A stretch of 64,000 bases of DNA from Prostheceraeus crozeri (taxonomy: Eukaryota; Platyhelminthes; Polycladida; Euryleptidae), in assembly GCA_907163375.1 (NCBI GenBank), contig CAJQUW010015364.1, positions 141,192 to 205,191 of the forward strand. Reading direction: 5' to 3'. The position numbers were made by a program, and so were the translations under genes. Positions 1 to 9,682 of this stretch are shown here, in pieces; within the stretch, counting starts at the first letter, position 1; every line of letters starts with the position of its first letter. The notes beneath the pieces are model-generated. The model saw only the letters and a list, made by a program, of their open reading frames with translations, was not told the DNA's origin and searched no databases.

Positions 1-82
1 GGATCCATATAAAAACTTGTGGAGTCTTCGGACAGACCAGATCATGGCGAGGGCCTCACGTTGAGTTTGAGAGTAGTTCTTC

Positions 83-1474
83 TCAGCTGCTGAAAAACTT
101 CGGGAAATGCAGAGGATGGGATGGCCTTCTTGCTCCAAAAACAGCTCCTAGTGCATACTCGGAGGCGTCCACGTAGAGGTGACAGGTTAAACCAACTTTG
201 AAACTGCGAAGTACGTTTCCGTTGACGATGGCTCCAATCAAGTTGTCATAAGCGAAGTTAGCTTCTCCGGTCCAAGTGAAAGCGCTTTCAGACAGGAGGT
301 CGAATAGTGGCTTGGCTTTCGCAGCAAAGTTCTTCCCAAAGCGGCTGTAATATTGAGCAAATCCAAGGAAGGATTGAAGCTGTTTAGCTGTTGTAGGTAT
401 GGGGGCCTTCTGAACTGCAAGAATACGCTCCATGTTCGGATGGATACCTTCACCGTCAATGCTATGGCCCAAGTAAGTGAGGCTAGGTACACTGAACACG
501 GACTTCTTCTCGTTGATTTGGACGTTTTGCTCGTTGAGAACTGTAAGCAGCTTGTGTAGACGCTGATCATACTGTTCTTGATCGTGTGCCGAAACGATGA
601 TATCATCCTGGTACGCTCTTACACCAGGTAATCCTAGAATAATGCTATCTATGACCTTCTGAAAAATTCCTGGAGATATCGTTAAAACAAACGGAAGGAA
701 TTGATATTGAAACAATCCCCAGATTGCATGTATCGTTGTTAGTTCCTTCGAACCTTCGTCGAGGGGCACTTGTAGAAAAGCGTTTGTCAAGTCTACTTTG
801 GAGAAGACAACAGAGCCAGCAAGTCCTTGAAACATGTCTTCGACCTGCCTCGTTGTGTTGGCAGTTTGTTTCAGGTATGGGTTCAGTGTAACTCGAAAGT
901 CCCCGCAGATTCGAGGTCTTCCATCGCTTTTGAGCGGCGTGACAATAGGAGTAACCCATGAACTGGCATTGACTGGCAGGATGACCCCTTTACTCACAAG
1001 TTCATCGATGTTTTGCTTTACAGCGCTCTGTAGGCCGAAAGGTACGGGCCTTGCATTTTTGAAGATTGGATCGCATGTAGCTTCTAGGGCAACTTGTTCG
1101 ACTCTGATGCCACCGCTGTTGTTTGCGGCTTGTTGTATGAGACTTGATATGGCGGAAGGCAGTTTAGGCTGAACAATGTTGGCAACATTGATGGTGACGG
1201 TGCTAGAACCAGGAGTGCTGGTGCCTTCTTCCTTGACTATCTTAAGTCGCTTCAGATCGAATCGTCCCAAAACGCTAGGACCACCATTGTTGATAAGGAA
1301 ACGAATGGTGCAAGCTATGCCATTACTGGATCGTACTGTAACCTGGGATTCACCTTCAGTGACCATGTGTGAGCCGGTCACGCCTTGGATAGCAGCAGAA
1401 GTGCCTTGTATCGCCGAAGAAGTGCAAAGGCGCTGGAACTCGTCGCGTGACATAAATGATACTGTCGATAACAA
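83..1474 (-). pseudogene. pol: Gypsy-type pol fragment: reverse transcriptase and start of RNase H
   Basis: The 463-residue reading gives a Ty3/Gypsy reverse transcriptase, the enzyme that copies element RNA into DNA. Visible motifs in order: the entry region WVTPIVTPLKSDGRPRICGD (residues 173-192), the catalytic block VDLTNAFLQVPLD (227-239), the YQDD active-site box (288-291), YLGH near 334, and an RNase H-like opening with LYVDAS near 432. The first ~130 residues probably belong to the protease-RT linker. Integrase is not in the window. It lies downstream of the zinc-knuckle segment, in the gag-pol order expected of the family. This is a fossil copy. Confidence 0.85.
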
Positions 1475-1509
1475 AATCTGCTCACTTTCTCGTGAGAGTG
1501 AACGTTAAG

Positions 1510-2135
1510 CGATGATACATTCCTGTTGAGAAGGCTTCACGGCGAGTAATTTAACCACAAGCGAAGAGAAGTTGATACCTTCGTCAAATTCAGCTGTTGC
1601 ATCTTGTACAGTCGAGTTCTCAGTGCGTACCATGTTGGATTGGTGGGAGTGTGAACTGCGGCATACTTTAGCAATGTGTCCCGTTCGCTGACACTTGTAA
1701 CAAACTGCATTAAGAAATCGGCAGTTGCGGCGCCTATGTGGTCCACCTTAGGAATCACAAGGGTTGATAGCTGAAGTAGCAGTAGGTGAAGTAGAGTTGG
1801 ACACTCGCTTCGAGTGAGGTTTGGACTGTGGCTGATGACTTGTACCTCGGTGCGGTCCTGCGTGGCGAGTGGGAGCTGCGTAAGCTGGACGTGAAGACTG
1901 CCTTGGCTCAAACTTCTGGTGACGCGAAGCAGAACGAGAGGTTGGCTTTGCGAAGTGTACCTGTGCGACCTGTCCCGCAAGAGCGTTGTTGACATCATCC
2001 TAATATTCCAGGATGCTCTTTGCCTTCGTGTAAGTCAAAGACGGTTCACGTAGTAGACGCTTCTGTATCTCGCGGTCGTTTACGCCAGCAACTATGACCA
2101 ACCCAATTATAACTAATACAAGCGTCGAGCGTGCT
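1510..2135 (-). pseudogene. gag: Gypsy gag, nucleocapsid part
   Basis: The minus strand reads CYKCQRTGHIAKVC at 1702-1661, a CCHC zinc knuckle (CX2CX4HX4C) typical of retrotransposon nucleocapsid, which binds the genomic RNA. It is preceded by a basic, proline- and serine-rich stretch. It lies just upstream of the pol reading frame. Its upstream side is cut by the PLE/LINE array that starts near 2140. Broken copy. The other reading of this interval (153 residues without the knuckle) is probably a shadow frame. Confidence 0.7.
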
Positions 2136-2649
2136 GGTCGTATCTAGTTGTCTCTCCTTGTGCTACACTTTTCCTTGATTTAAATAGGTTGCATTTTGGT
2201 TTTTGGTGGACTATCAAATACTGTTCGATTCCTTGTCTCTTGATCTGGCTGATTCTGGAGTGCACTCATCGATTGCGTGAGCAGTTTGGGATAATTTTTG
2301 TCCTTTCTCATTTCTGAATTCGGTTATGTGGATTGGTATTCATAAATCGCTTTTTTCGCGGCTTGTATTGTTGGTTTTTCGCAGTGTCCCTTCATCCACG
2401 ACGCGCTATTTATTTCTGGAACATCGTATCGATCATCAAGTGTGTTGTAGTGCGCGAGTGTGGGCAGGGTATTGTCCTGCTTATCAACCAGCTGTTAATT
2501 GAAGGCCTTGGTAAACCTCTCCTTGTCGTGATTGAAAAGAATCATTGATTATTTTAGTCGCTATTGGCAACTGAACAACCGACGCTGCACATCAGACTTC
2601 TGGCGTCAAAGACCGGGAATTCTTCTACAAGTATTTAGCAAGCTTAAAT

Positions 2650-3480
2650 GAAACTTGTTGTTTCTGACTACGTCATACATCATGGAGAAACGTGGAACTC
2701 GCTCTAATTCATCGAATCTCGATGATTTAAAGATCATTCTTAGTAAAGAAAACAGCTCTTTATGCAAACATCTTGAGAGTCTAATTGAAAAGACTAAACT
2801 TGAATTAATGAGCACAATAAAATCTGAAATTCTGAAAGTGAATGATCAGCTTGAAATGTTAAACAGTAGAATGGCCAAATTTGAAGAAGAAATTGCTGTT
2901 GTCAAGCAAGTTCAGTTACAACACAAACTTGAGATCGCTGCAGGTTATACCAAAGAAAAGTGTCATTATTACATCTTCTGACAAACCGTGGATGACACCA
3001 GTTCCAAAATCTATGATAAACGACCGATGGGAAGCCTTTCGCACGAAGCAATGACATATTTACAATCATCTAAAGATCAAAATCAAAGCAGAGATCCAAA
3101 AGGTAAAGGAATCGTGGAGTCGAGCCCACTTAAGAAGCGTTAAAAGCGTCTGGACTCTTATGAGAGATGTCTGTGGTGGTGCGAGAGCACAAAGGCATCT
3201 TAGCTGCAATGGCTTGGACATCAATGAAAGCTTGTATGCCATTTCAAATAACTTCATTGAGAGCTTTAACAACCATGATGATGAGATACTGAACGAGCTA
3301 ACCACCGATACTTGGGAATGCGAAATAACACCTGAATTGGTCTTCCGATATCTAAGTGACATACGTGACAAAAAGTCAAACGGAACTGATCCGATTCCTG
3401 CTCGAATGCTGAGAGAAAGTGCTCACCTGATCAGTGAAGTTGTGTGCCATATATTCAAAAGCTCTATTCACAGCAGAAGT
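2650..3480 (+). mobile_element. Truncated LINE fragment (coiled-coil ORF1-like and RT N-terminal piece)
   Basis: Frame 2655-2981 encodes a charged coiled-coil stretch (heptads from about residue 20 to 95), like the ORF1 of some non-LTR elements. About 200 bases on, a frame inside 3160-3480 reads DIRDKKSNGTDPIPARMLRE, followed by an IS-rich helix and IFKSS. This matches the region just before the fingers of CR1/Jockey-type reverse transcriptases (the KS.G.D.IP motif). The catalytic RT is absent and unrelated PLE-like sequence begins near 3490. The link between the two pieces is inference from adjacency. The 500 bases before it (2140-2650) show no coding I recognise. Confidence 0.5.
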
Positions 3481-3489
3481 TTTCCAAGT

Positions 3490-5905
3490 CCCATTCCGAG
3501 AGGAATCACCGCTTATGGCTCATCAATTGGACTCATTCACCGCTCTCACCTGCCGGATCACTGTGTCGCCGCCACTTTTACGGCTTCTTTCCCGCCCAAC
3601 AACGTTCATCCCCACTCCGTCTTCCTGCCAACACAACGCAGCCTTCGCCTACGTGATCGACTTTGTTAGGAAACTACAATGGAGGTTTGCATTGGCAGGA
3701 CGCCATCACAATACTGCACCTTGTCGTTTTGGTTCTGTTCGAAGTGGAAGATGGCCGGCTACAGGGATTGTTTCTCCGAGAATTCGTCGGTTGTCTACAA
3801 GACTAATTTCCTCTGCTCGCTCTGTGTTTTTCCAGCAGCATGCATGCTCTTCAACCAGCAACTTGATTGAGGATGAGACTGTGGTTTTAAATGAGCTGTG
3901 AAATGACTCCTCTTTAACAATTCGTCCGGCTGACAAAGGAGGCCGCTGGATAGTAATGGACACCGCACAGTATAATGAAGAATGCGATCGACAGCTCAGT
4001 GACAATAACGTCTACGCGTCAGTGCCGTCATCGATTTCCACAGACGCCTCCCGCCAAATGTCATCGATCTTAGCGACTCTTCACTCAAGACATGTGATCG
4101 CTCGTAAAGAGCCTTCTTTTCTGATGGGACCCACTCAACCACGATCTCGTCGCTTTGACCTTCCGAAAATCCACAAATGCAGTTGGTCTACTTCTACCAT
4201 GCCACCTGGCAGACCGATCGTCTCCGATGTGAGGACAAATACTAGCAACGTGGCCCGCTACATAGAATTTTTCCTCTATCCTCTCGTCAAGCGCATCGAC
4301 AGTTACCTGCGAGATTCTGCCCATCTCATAGCTATTTTACGGACTTCATCGATCGAGCCGGACTCCTTGTTATGTTCATTTGATGTAAGGGCTCTATACA
4401 CAAATGTTCCTATTGAGGAGGGAATCTCTCGAATCCAGCGTGCTTTCCAACGTCATCCAGATCCTGACCGTCCAGACTCGGAGGTATTATCTCTCTTGTG
4501 TCTATCATTATACAATAATGACTTCCAACTCAACGACAGCTGGTTTTTGCAGGTGTCGGGAGTGGCGATGGGCAAAGCTTTTGGTGGCTCTTTTGCGAAT
4601 TTGTATCTGGCGGAGTGGGAAAGTGCTATCATCAGCTCATCAACGTCTCGTCCCACGATATGGTATCGATATCAGGACGACATATTCTTTATTTGGGATG
4701 CCGGCCCACCGGCACTGATGGAGTTTCACAACTTCGTAAACAGTATTGATCCCAACATGCAGGTTGATCTGCAATATGATCCTAATTCAATGCGGTTCTT
4801 AGATCTCACCGTATATCGTGCTTCAAATCATCTTCTTGGTTATCGTGTGGGCTTCAAAGATACTGACTGCCATCGACTTCTCCCATCTGACTCCCATCAT
4901 GCCGGTCACGTGCATCGTTCAGTCATTTTCTCACAACTGCTGCGACTTGCAACGAGATCGTCCACAGCCGAAGACTTCCTGACGACTTTCCATGAGGTTT
5001 CTCCCAAATGGCGTGCTTGTGGGATTTCCCGCACGTCCATTCAGAGGAATTGGTCAAGTGGTTTCCATAGCTGTGGGGGCCAGAGATGCATCGCCTGCAC
5101 CTTTGCTTTGGAGTGCTCTGTCTTCCGAGCTCGGCCAATATCTCCTCTACATCCCATTTTGCTATCCTTGACATGTGCTTCAACTCACTGTGTTTACATA
5201 ATCCGTTGTCGCCGCTGCCAATTACTGTATGTGGGCCAATCGTCAAATCCTCTTCGGAAAAGGATTGGTGAGCACCTAAGACAGATTCATGGTGCCGGAG
5301 CTACACATGTCTCAAGACATTTTCGTGAAATCTGCTCTCCTGATGATTTTACGTTCTTTGCAATCGATCGGGCCTTCAATGACTCAACGCGTCTGCTCAA
5401 AGAATCGAAGTGGATTCGAAGCCTTAAAACTATCTTTCCCAACGGTCTGAATGACAACGTTGAAACAGTAAGTGACACCGTCAATTTGCTGACTTTCAAG
5501 TCTGATTGCACGGATCGCCTCAACAGTCTTATCCGTCAAGCATGCAGTACTAAGTCCGTTTCCGTTCGCTTCTGCTACAAAACAGATCGGAATTTGAGAA
5601 GCCCGTTAAGATAAACTTGACTTTGCATATCATGTCGTTATTAATTTATTTTCAATTTTATTTTTATTACTACTCCCGCTAAGTTCATATTTAGCGATTT
5701 TGTATTATGCATATCGTGATATCTCCATGTCTTTATTGTTTGCTTCATCTGTATTGTCTTACTTTAATCACTGTCCATATCTATGCATCCTATTGTTGAT
5801 TGCTGTACGCATTGCATGCATAGAGATGAGAATTTTACATCACACGCATGTGAATACTCTTCGAGTCCGCGTTCGTTTCTGTGTCCTGTCACTTCAGTTC
5901 TGCCA
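3490..5905 (+). mobile_element. Penelope-like element, first of a tandem pair
   Basis: A PLE whose coding region ends at 5614, with an AT-rich tail up to the hammerhead-like motif at 5906 that starts the unit belonging to the next PLE. The upstream limit is approximate: reading-frame similarity to the second PLE starts near 3680, and the block 3490-3680 is uncharacterised. The coding copy carries at least one in-frame stop. Confidence 0.75.
3680..5614 (+). pseudogene. PLE polyprotein: reverse transcriptase plus GIY-YIG endonuclease (one stop)
   Basis: From the Met at 3956 the frame gives 552 residues. RT landmarks: PPGRPIVSDV (83-92), SFDVRALYTNVP (141-152), SGVAMGKAFGGSFANLYLAE (201-220) and the catalytic YQDDI (239-243). 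A Cys-rich linker (GGQRCIAC, 374-381) leads into a GIY-YIG nuclease: HCVYIIRCRRCQLLYVGQSS (411-430), then Arg 436 and EH 439-440. Upstream the same frame continues to about 3680 and contains RPADKGG (from 3923), which is conserved in the next PLE, but a TGA at 3899-3901 interrupts it. PLEs use the nuclease for target nicking and the RT for copying. Endonuclease-bearing, Neptune- or Penelope-type; subclade unresolved. Confidence 0.85.
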
Positions 5906-5941
5906 TTGAGAAAGTCTGTTCAAGACGAAATATCTGGCATT
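5906..5941 (+). ncRNA. Degenerate hammerhead-ribozyme-like motif before PLE 2
   Basis: The sequence reads TTGAGAA, then a small stem GTC/GAC closing a 7-base loop, then CGAAA and a short hairpin ending CATT. This is the layout of a type I hammerhead (core CUGANGA, stem II, GAAA, minimal stem III, cleavage at UH), but the first core box differs at two positions (C3 and G8) and stem I is not evident. Hammerheads in the pseudo-LTRs of PLEs are established; activity here is doubtful. Confidence 0.45.
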
Positions 5942-6010
5942 ACATTTATTTTGGCTTCAAACAGCGTTATTTTGGTTTCTGTCTGATACACGGGGAACAG
6001 AGAGAGAGGC

Positions 6011-7999
6011 ATGCGTTCTCAACGCTCTTTATTACGTCATACTACTACTAACTATCCGACTACTACTATGTCTACTGGCTGTCGTTTTGGACATCAGGCA
6101 TCTTCAGCTTGGCCTGCTGAGCAACTTATTTCTCCTAATGTACACAGTGTCTCTCGCCGCTTGCTCTCGGCCGCCAGATCAATATTGTTTTCCGATCATA
6201 ATTGCTTTTCGTGCTCTAATCTCTCCTTATCAGAAAATGAAGCATTGAGCAATTTGTGTTCCAATCCTGACATTGTTTTACGTCCTGCTGACAAAGGAGG
6301 TTGCTGGGTGATCTTGCATTCCTCCGACTACAACAGCGAATGTTCGCAACAATTAAATCAAGTCAATTTCTATCGGCGACTTGATTCTCCTATCGAAAGC
6401 ATCGATTCGGCCTTCTCAAACATCCTACAAACTCTTGTAAGTAGCAGCATCAGTCGCAAAGAACTTAGATTCCTCTCACCTCCACTGGATTACAATGAGC
6501 GCTCCTTCAATGTACTACCGAAGGTTCACAAATCAACTTGGCCCTCCATCCACATGCCTCCAGGAAGGCCGATCATTTGCGATGTTAATTCAAACAGCAG
6601 CCGAATTGCAAAGTTTGTGGATTTTTTCTTATTTCCTCTGGCGAGCAGCCTTCCTAGTGTCCTGCTGGATTCAAATCACATGATAGCTATTTTGAGATCC
6701 ACTCCAATCACGGATCGAAGTTTGCTCTGCACTTTTGACGCACGTTCATTGTACACCAATATCCCAATCCCCGAAGGCGTTAACCGTGTCGAACGCGCAT
6801 TTTCACGCTCACCGAATAATAGTCGACCTGACTCTCAAATTCTCCATCTGCTCAAGCTTTCATTGGAGCACAACGACTTCATTTTCCAGGAGCAGCGATG
6901 GCTACAAACCAAAGGGGTAGCGATGGGCAAAGCCTTTAGGGGCTCTTTTGCCAACTTGTATCTTGGCGAGTGGGAGTCCTCTGCTTTGTCGTCTTTCTCA
7001 CAACAACCCACTCTCTGGAAACGCTTCCAAGATGATATTTTCATGATATGGGAACATGGATTGGACCGCCTTCTCGAACTTCGGGATCATCTAAATGCGC
7101 AAAACCCTAAAATACAAGTTGAGATGACATTTGACTATTCCTCCATCGTATTTCTTGATTTGGAGATTTTCCGACAAAGCCCTTCTTCAATCTACCTGGA
7201 CTACAAGGTCGCTTTTAAAGCCAACTCTTGCCATCACTTATTGACGAGGGCTTCACATCATCCCTCTCATGTTCACAAAGGGGTGATTTTTTCTCAGCTG
7301 CTTCGATTTGCTAATTTCCGCGCGGTCTGTGAGGAGGTTTTTCCATCATGGAAAGAAGAAGGAATTACTCGATCACTTATTCGTAACTCCTCGAATCGGG
7401 TGTATACTATTTCCCATTTAATGCTAAATTGGAGACCTAGCTTCTCAAAATGTGATGGTGCGAGATGTGTTGCTTGCAGATTCGCGAGAAATTGTGAGGT
7501 TTTTCAATGTGACGGTTCGAACCGGCTTTATATGATACCATTCAATTTAACCTGCGCCTCAACGCACTGCATTTATGTAATTAAGTGCTCTTCATGCTCA
7601 ATCCTTTATGTAGGTCAATCATGTCAACCACTGCGCCAACGCATTAATGAGCACATTCGAGCAGTAATGTCGCGGGATACCAACTCTCCTATGGTGCCAC
7701 ATTTTTCAGACTCATGTGATTTATCCTCTTTTACCTTTTTCGCTATTGACCGCTGTTTCTCCGACAGTCGCCGCCTACAGAAAGAGCGTGTCTGGATCCA
7801 GCGTCTTGAATCCCTCTCGCCTGGTGGACTCAACAGATCTCTTCCTATTGACAACCCCACACTTAATTTTGTAACCCTGACCGGCAACTGTACGGACAGA
7901 TTAAATACTTTTATTAAGCACGTCTGCAAGTCTGATCTGAATATTGATGTTCGCCTTTCCTATAAAACTGATAGAAATTTGAAATCGCTGTTCAGATGA
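6011..7999 (+). CDS. Second PLE polyprotein: reverse transcriptase plus GIY-YIG endonuclease, open throughout
   Basis: A 662-residue open frame. Landmarks: RPADKGGCWVI (91-101), PPGRPIICDV (183-192), TFDARSLYTNIP (241-252), KGVAMGKAFRGSFANLYLGE (301-320), FQDDIFMIW (339-347) as the RT catalytic box, a Cys-rich linker (DGARCVACRF), and a C-terminal GIY-YIG nuclease with HCIYVIKCSSCSILYVGQSC followed by LRQRINEH near residues 518-545. The length is usual for PLEs. It is clearly related to the first PLE but, by eye, shares only about half its residues, so the pair is not a recent duplication. It lies in tandem with that copy, flanked by hammerhead-like motifs at 5906 and 8419. The start codon is uncertain: the frame begins just inside the ACT-rich pseudo-LTR. 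It could be functional, but nothing here proves it. Confidence 0.85.
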   Translation: MRSQRSLLRHTTTNYPTTTMSTGCRFGHQASSAWPAEQLISPNVHSVSRRLLSAARSILFSDHNCFSCSNLSLSENEALSNLCSNPDIVLRPADKGGCWVILHSSDYNSECSQQLNQVNFYRRLDSPIESIDSAFSNILQTLVSSSISRKELRFLSPPLDYNERSFNVLPKVHKSTWPSIHMPPGRPIICDVNSNSSRIAKFVDFFLFPLASSLPSVLLDSNHMIAILRSTPITDRSLLCTFDARSLYTNIPIPEGVNRVERAFSRSPNNSRPDSQILHLLKLSLEHNDFIFQEQRWLQTKGVAMGKAFRGSFANLYLGEWESSALSSFSQQPTLWKRFQDDIFMIWEHGLDRLLELRDHLNAQNPKIQVEMTFDYSSIVFLDLEIFRQSPSSIYLDYKVAFKANSCHHLLTRASHHPSHVHKGVIFSQLLRFANFRAVCEEVFPSWKEEGITRSLIRNSSNRVYTISHLMLNWRPSFSKCDGARCVACRFARNCEVFQCDGSNRLYMIPFNLTCASTHCIYVIKCSSCSILYVGQSCQPLRQRINEHIRAVMSRDTNSPMVPHFSDSCDLSSFTFFAIDRCFSDSRRLQKERVWIQRLESLSPGGLNRSLPIDNPTLNFVTLTGNCTDRLNTFIKHVCKSDLNIDVRLSYKTDRNLKSLFR

Positions 8000-8418
8000 C
8001 TTTGGTATCTGCTTTGTTATTTTTCATTTTATTTCAATAGTTTCTGTTTATTCATGCATACTGAGATGTTATAAACTTCACTTTCTTTTTCTTTATTTAT
8101 GGCTCTTTAATGCTTAATTGTTAACGATTTATCGCTTAACAAGTTTTAGCGTATCGATGTGTGGACCTAATTTTATTTACTCATGTTTTTATTTCATACT
8201 TTTAATGAGAACATAGATTCTTTATTTACATCGCTGCATGTGGTAGCATTCATGTATGGACTATTGAGGCATCTCTATTGTGTATTTTATTGGTCTTGTG
8301 ATGAAACCAGTGTCTATTGTCTGATGCCTTCTTTGTCACATGCTATAGATAAATGTCAGCTGTCAGGAGATCATGTCCATAGCTATTTCGTTACGTGACC
8401 ATATTCATTTGTACACCA

Positions 8419-8452
8419 CAGCAGAAGCCTGACAGGCGAAATATCTGGTGTC
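8419..8452 (+). ncRNA. Degenerate hammerhead-ribozyme-like motif after PLE 2
   Basis: CAGCAGA, a GCC/GGC stem with a 5-base loop, CGAAA, then ATA/TGT pairing over TCTGG and a terminal C. The layout equals that at 5906 and shares CGAAATATCTGG with it. The first core box differs from CUGANGA at two positions. It marks the right pseudo-LTR of the second PLE. The two copies agree in structure but not in stem sequence, which supports a shared RNA fold. Stem I is not visible. Confidence 0.45.
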
Positions 8453-8565
8453 TATCGAATAAAGTGCAATCTACGGCAATTTTGGTTTTGCAAGATCAAT
8501 CGGAGTTGTGTGAGTAGGGCGTGAAGCATGCGTCGGACTCTACCAGTTCGGCGCTTTTCTCATCA

Positions 8566-8592
8566 AAATACTACTACTACTACTACTAACTA
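8566..8592 (+). repeat. TAC microsatellite and AACTATCC at the array's right border
   Basis: Seven or so TAC triplets are followed by AACTATCC, where Gypsy gag resumes. The same ACT-rich run plus AACTATCC recurs at the start of the second PLE (about 6042-6058), and AACTAT occurs at the left edge near 2092-2097. Either a 6 bp target duplication or a PLE terminal motif. Confidence 0.5.
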
Positions 8593-8983
8593 TCCTATCC
8601 CGCAGTTGGGTGTTTAACTCAGTGCCGAAGTTGCACGTAGCCGCTTGACGTTGTAGACGGAGTAAGAATTGTCGTAGTGACTCTTCAGGACGCTTGATGA
8701 GATTCTGAAAGCATACTCTCTCCATTACTTCAAACTGCACCGGCTTGAGGAACGTTTGTAGTAGTGTCTGCAACTGCGTAACAGTCTGCGTGCCTAAATC
8801 ATCTGGCTGGGCGAGGTCGGTCAAAAGATCGCAGGCCTCCTTTCCTATCATAGTTAGGTAGAACGCGATCTCGTTCTTGTCCGTGACTTTGTCGTTGGTA
8901 GCGACGTAGAAGCGAAAGCGCTTGTGCCAAGCTGCTATGCGAGCTGGGTCGGTAATGTCCATCTTCTCTAGACATTGCTCCAT
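8592..8983 (-). pseudogene. gag: Gypsy gag, capsid-like N-terminal part
   Basis: The reading starts at 8983 (MEQCLEKMDITDPARIAAWH) and runs about 130 residues. It shows the helical pattern of retrotransposon gag capsids: WHKRFRFYVATN, a leucine-rich middle, and a block with FQNLIKRPEESLRQFLLRL, which resembles the conserved F..R.Q..gE....F...L motif of Gypsy gag. It ends where the PLE-side TAC microsatellite begins; serines after residue ~130 come from that microsatellite, not from gag. Fossil segment split from its other half by the insertion at about 2140-8590. Confidence 0.75.
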
Positions 8984-9125
8984 CGTAGTTGTCTAACCGT
9001 TGTAGGTCGTAGTCGCGTAGCTGAAACGTAGGTTCCTATGAGAAGTCAGAAATAGGAAAGAAGAAAAGAAAAAACAAACGGACAGATAGAAGCTTAATTT
9101 TGTGAAAGACTGGTAGTATGAAGAA

Positions 9126-9207
9126 CTGACGGCTCTCAAGCGAGCTGTGCGTCAGTGAAGTTGGCAGTGTTGCAAGACCGACGGCTCTCAGGCGAGCTGC
9201 GCGTCGG
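9126..9207 (-). other. Two repeated hairpins in the Gypsy leader
   Basis: Two 30-base imperfect palindromes, 9126-9155 and 9178-9207, lie 52 bases apart between the candidate primer-binding site and gag. Each pairs a 6-base outer stem and a GCTC/GAGC inner stem. The outer stems are CTGACG/CGTCAG in one copy and CCGACG/CGTCGG in the other, so one T-A pair has become C-G with pairing kept. Such paired leader hairpins could have been packaging or translation elements of the retrotransposon. That role is inference. Confidence 0.5.
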
Positions 9208-9365
9208 CAGAGGGGTGAATGTAGTTATGCGTTCCTTCGGTGCCACTTAACTTAGGTACTCAACAAGCCTCAAGGGCCTGAACAAGCCAACAATACCACT
9301 TATGTTAGGTATACGCCACCGGCACTGCTTGTGTTAAGTGCTCTGTCCACCGCATTCAGTCTTAT

Positions 9366-9380
9366 CGCTCAGCGACGCCA
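9366..9380 (-). promoter_or_regulatory. Candidate primer-binding site
   Basis: On the minus strand the bases TGGCGTCGCTGAGCG begin with TGG, the complement of a tRNA 3' CCA end. They directly follow a sequence ending in CA at 9382, as expected for the LTR/PBS junction. The tRNA is not identified. Confidence 0.45.
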
Positions 9381-9381
9381 C

Positions 9382-9650
9382 TGATATAATCCCCCATAAG
9401 AATCAGCTAAATTCTTATATCAAGTAAGAACGAGTTCTTATCATAAATCCCAGACCGTACTTTCTGTTGGAAAGACGGCTGCTTACGTATTGTGAGAAAC
9501 AATAGAAAGACTGTTTACAACAGTTCACATTAGCACAGCTAAACAAAATGCAAAAAGGTCAAAATACTCGACAATAGAGGCTTCAATTTGAGCACCACCA
9601 TTGAGAAAACTCAGAAGTGAGTGTTTTTAAACAACAGTTTCGGTTTGAGC
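9382..9650 (-). repeat. Candidate 5' LTR of the Gypsy element
   Basis: The segment begins on the plus strand with TGATATAATCCCCC next to the primer-binding site, consistent with an LTR edge (TG...CA). The outer edge is not defined, because the partner LTR is outside the window; the end given is where a different repeat family starts. Confidence 0.35.
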
Positions 9651-9682
9651 AGATGGTTGGAGATGACTGTCACAAGTGGTAG

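Larger units (their letters stand above)
1..9650 (-). mobile_element. Ty3/Gypsy-like LTR retrotransposon, 3' end beyond the window, interrupted
   Basis: A minus-strand LTR element. It runs from a candidate LTR and primer-binding site near 9380, through a capsid-like gag segment (8592-8983), to a nucleocapsid zinc knuckle (1661-1702) and reverse transcriptase (83-1474); the remainder lies left of base 1. Bases from about 2140 to 8590 are not part of it: they are a retroelement array inserted in the gag region. The element is an old, broken copy with a few breaks apart from the large insertion. The family call rests on the RT motifs and on gag and pol order. Confidence 0.8.
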
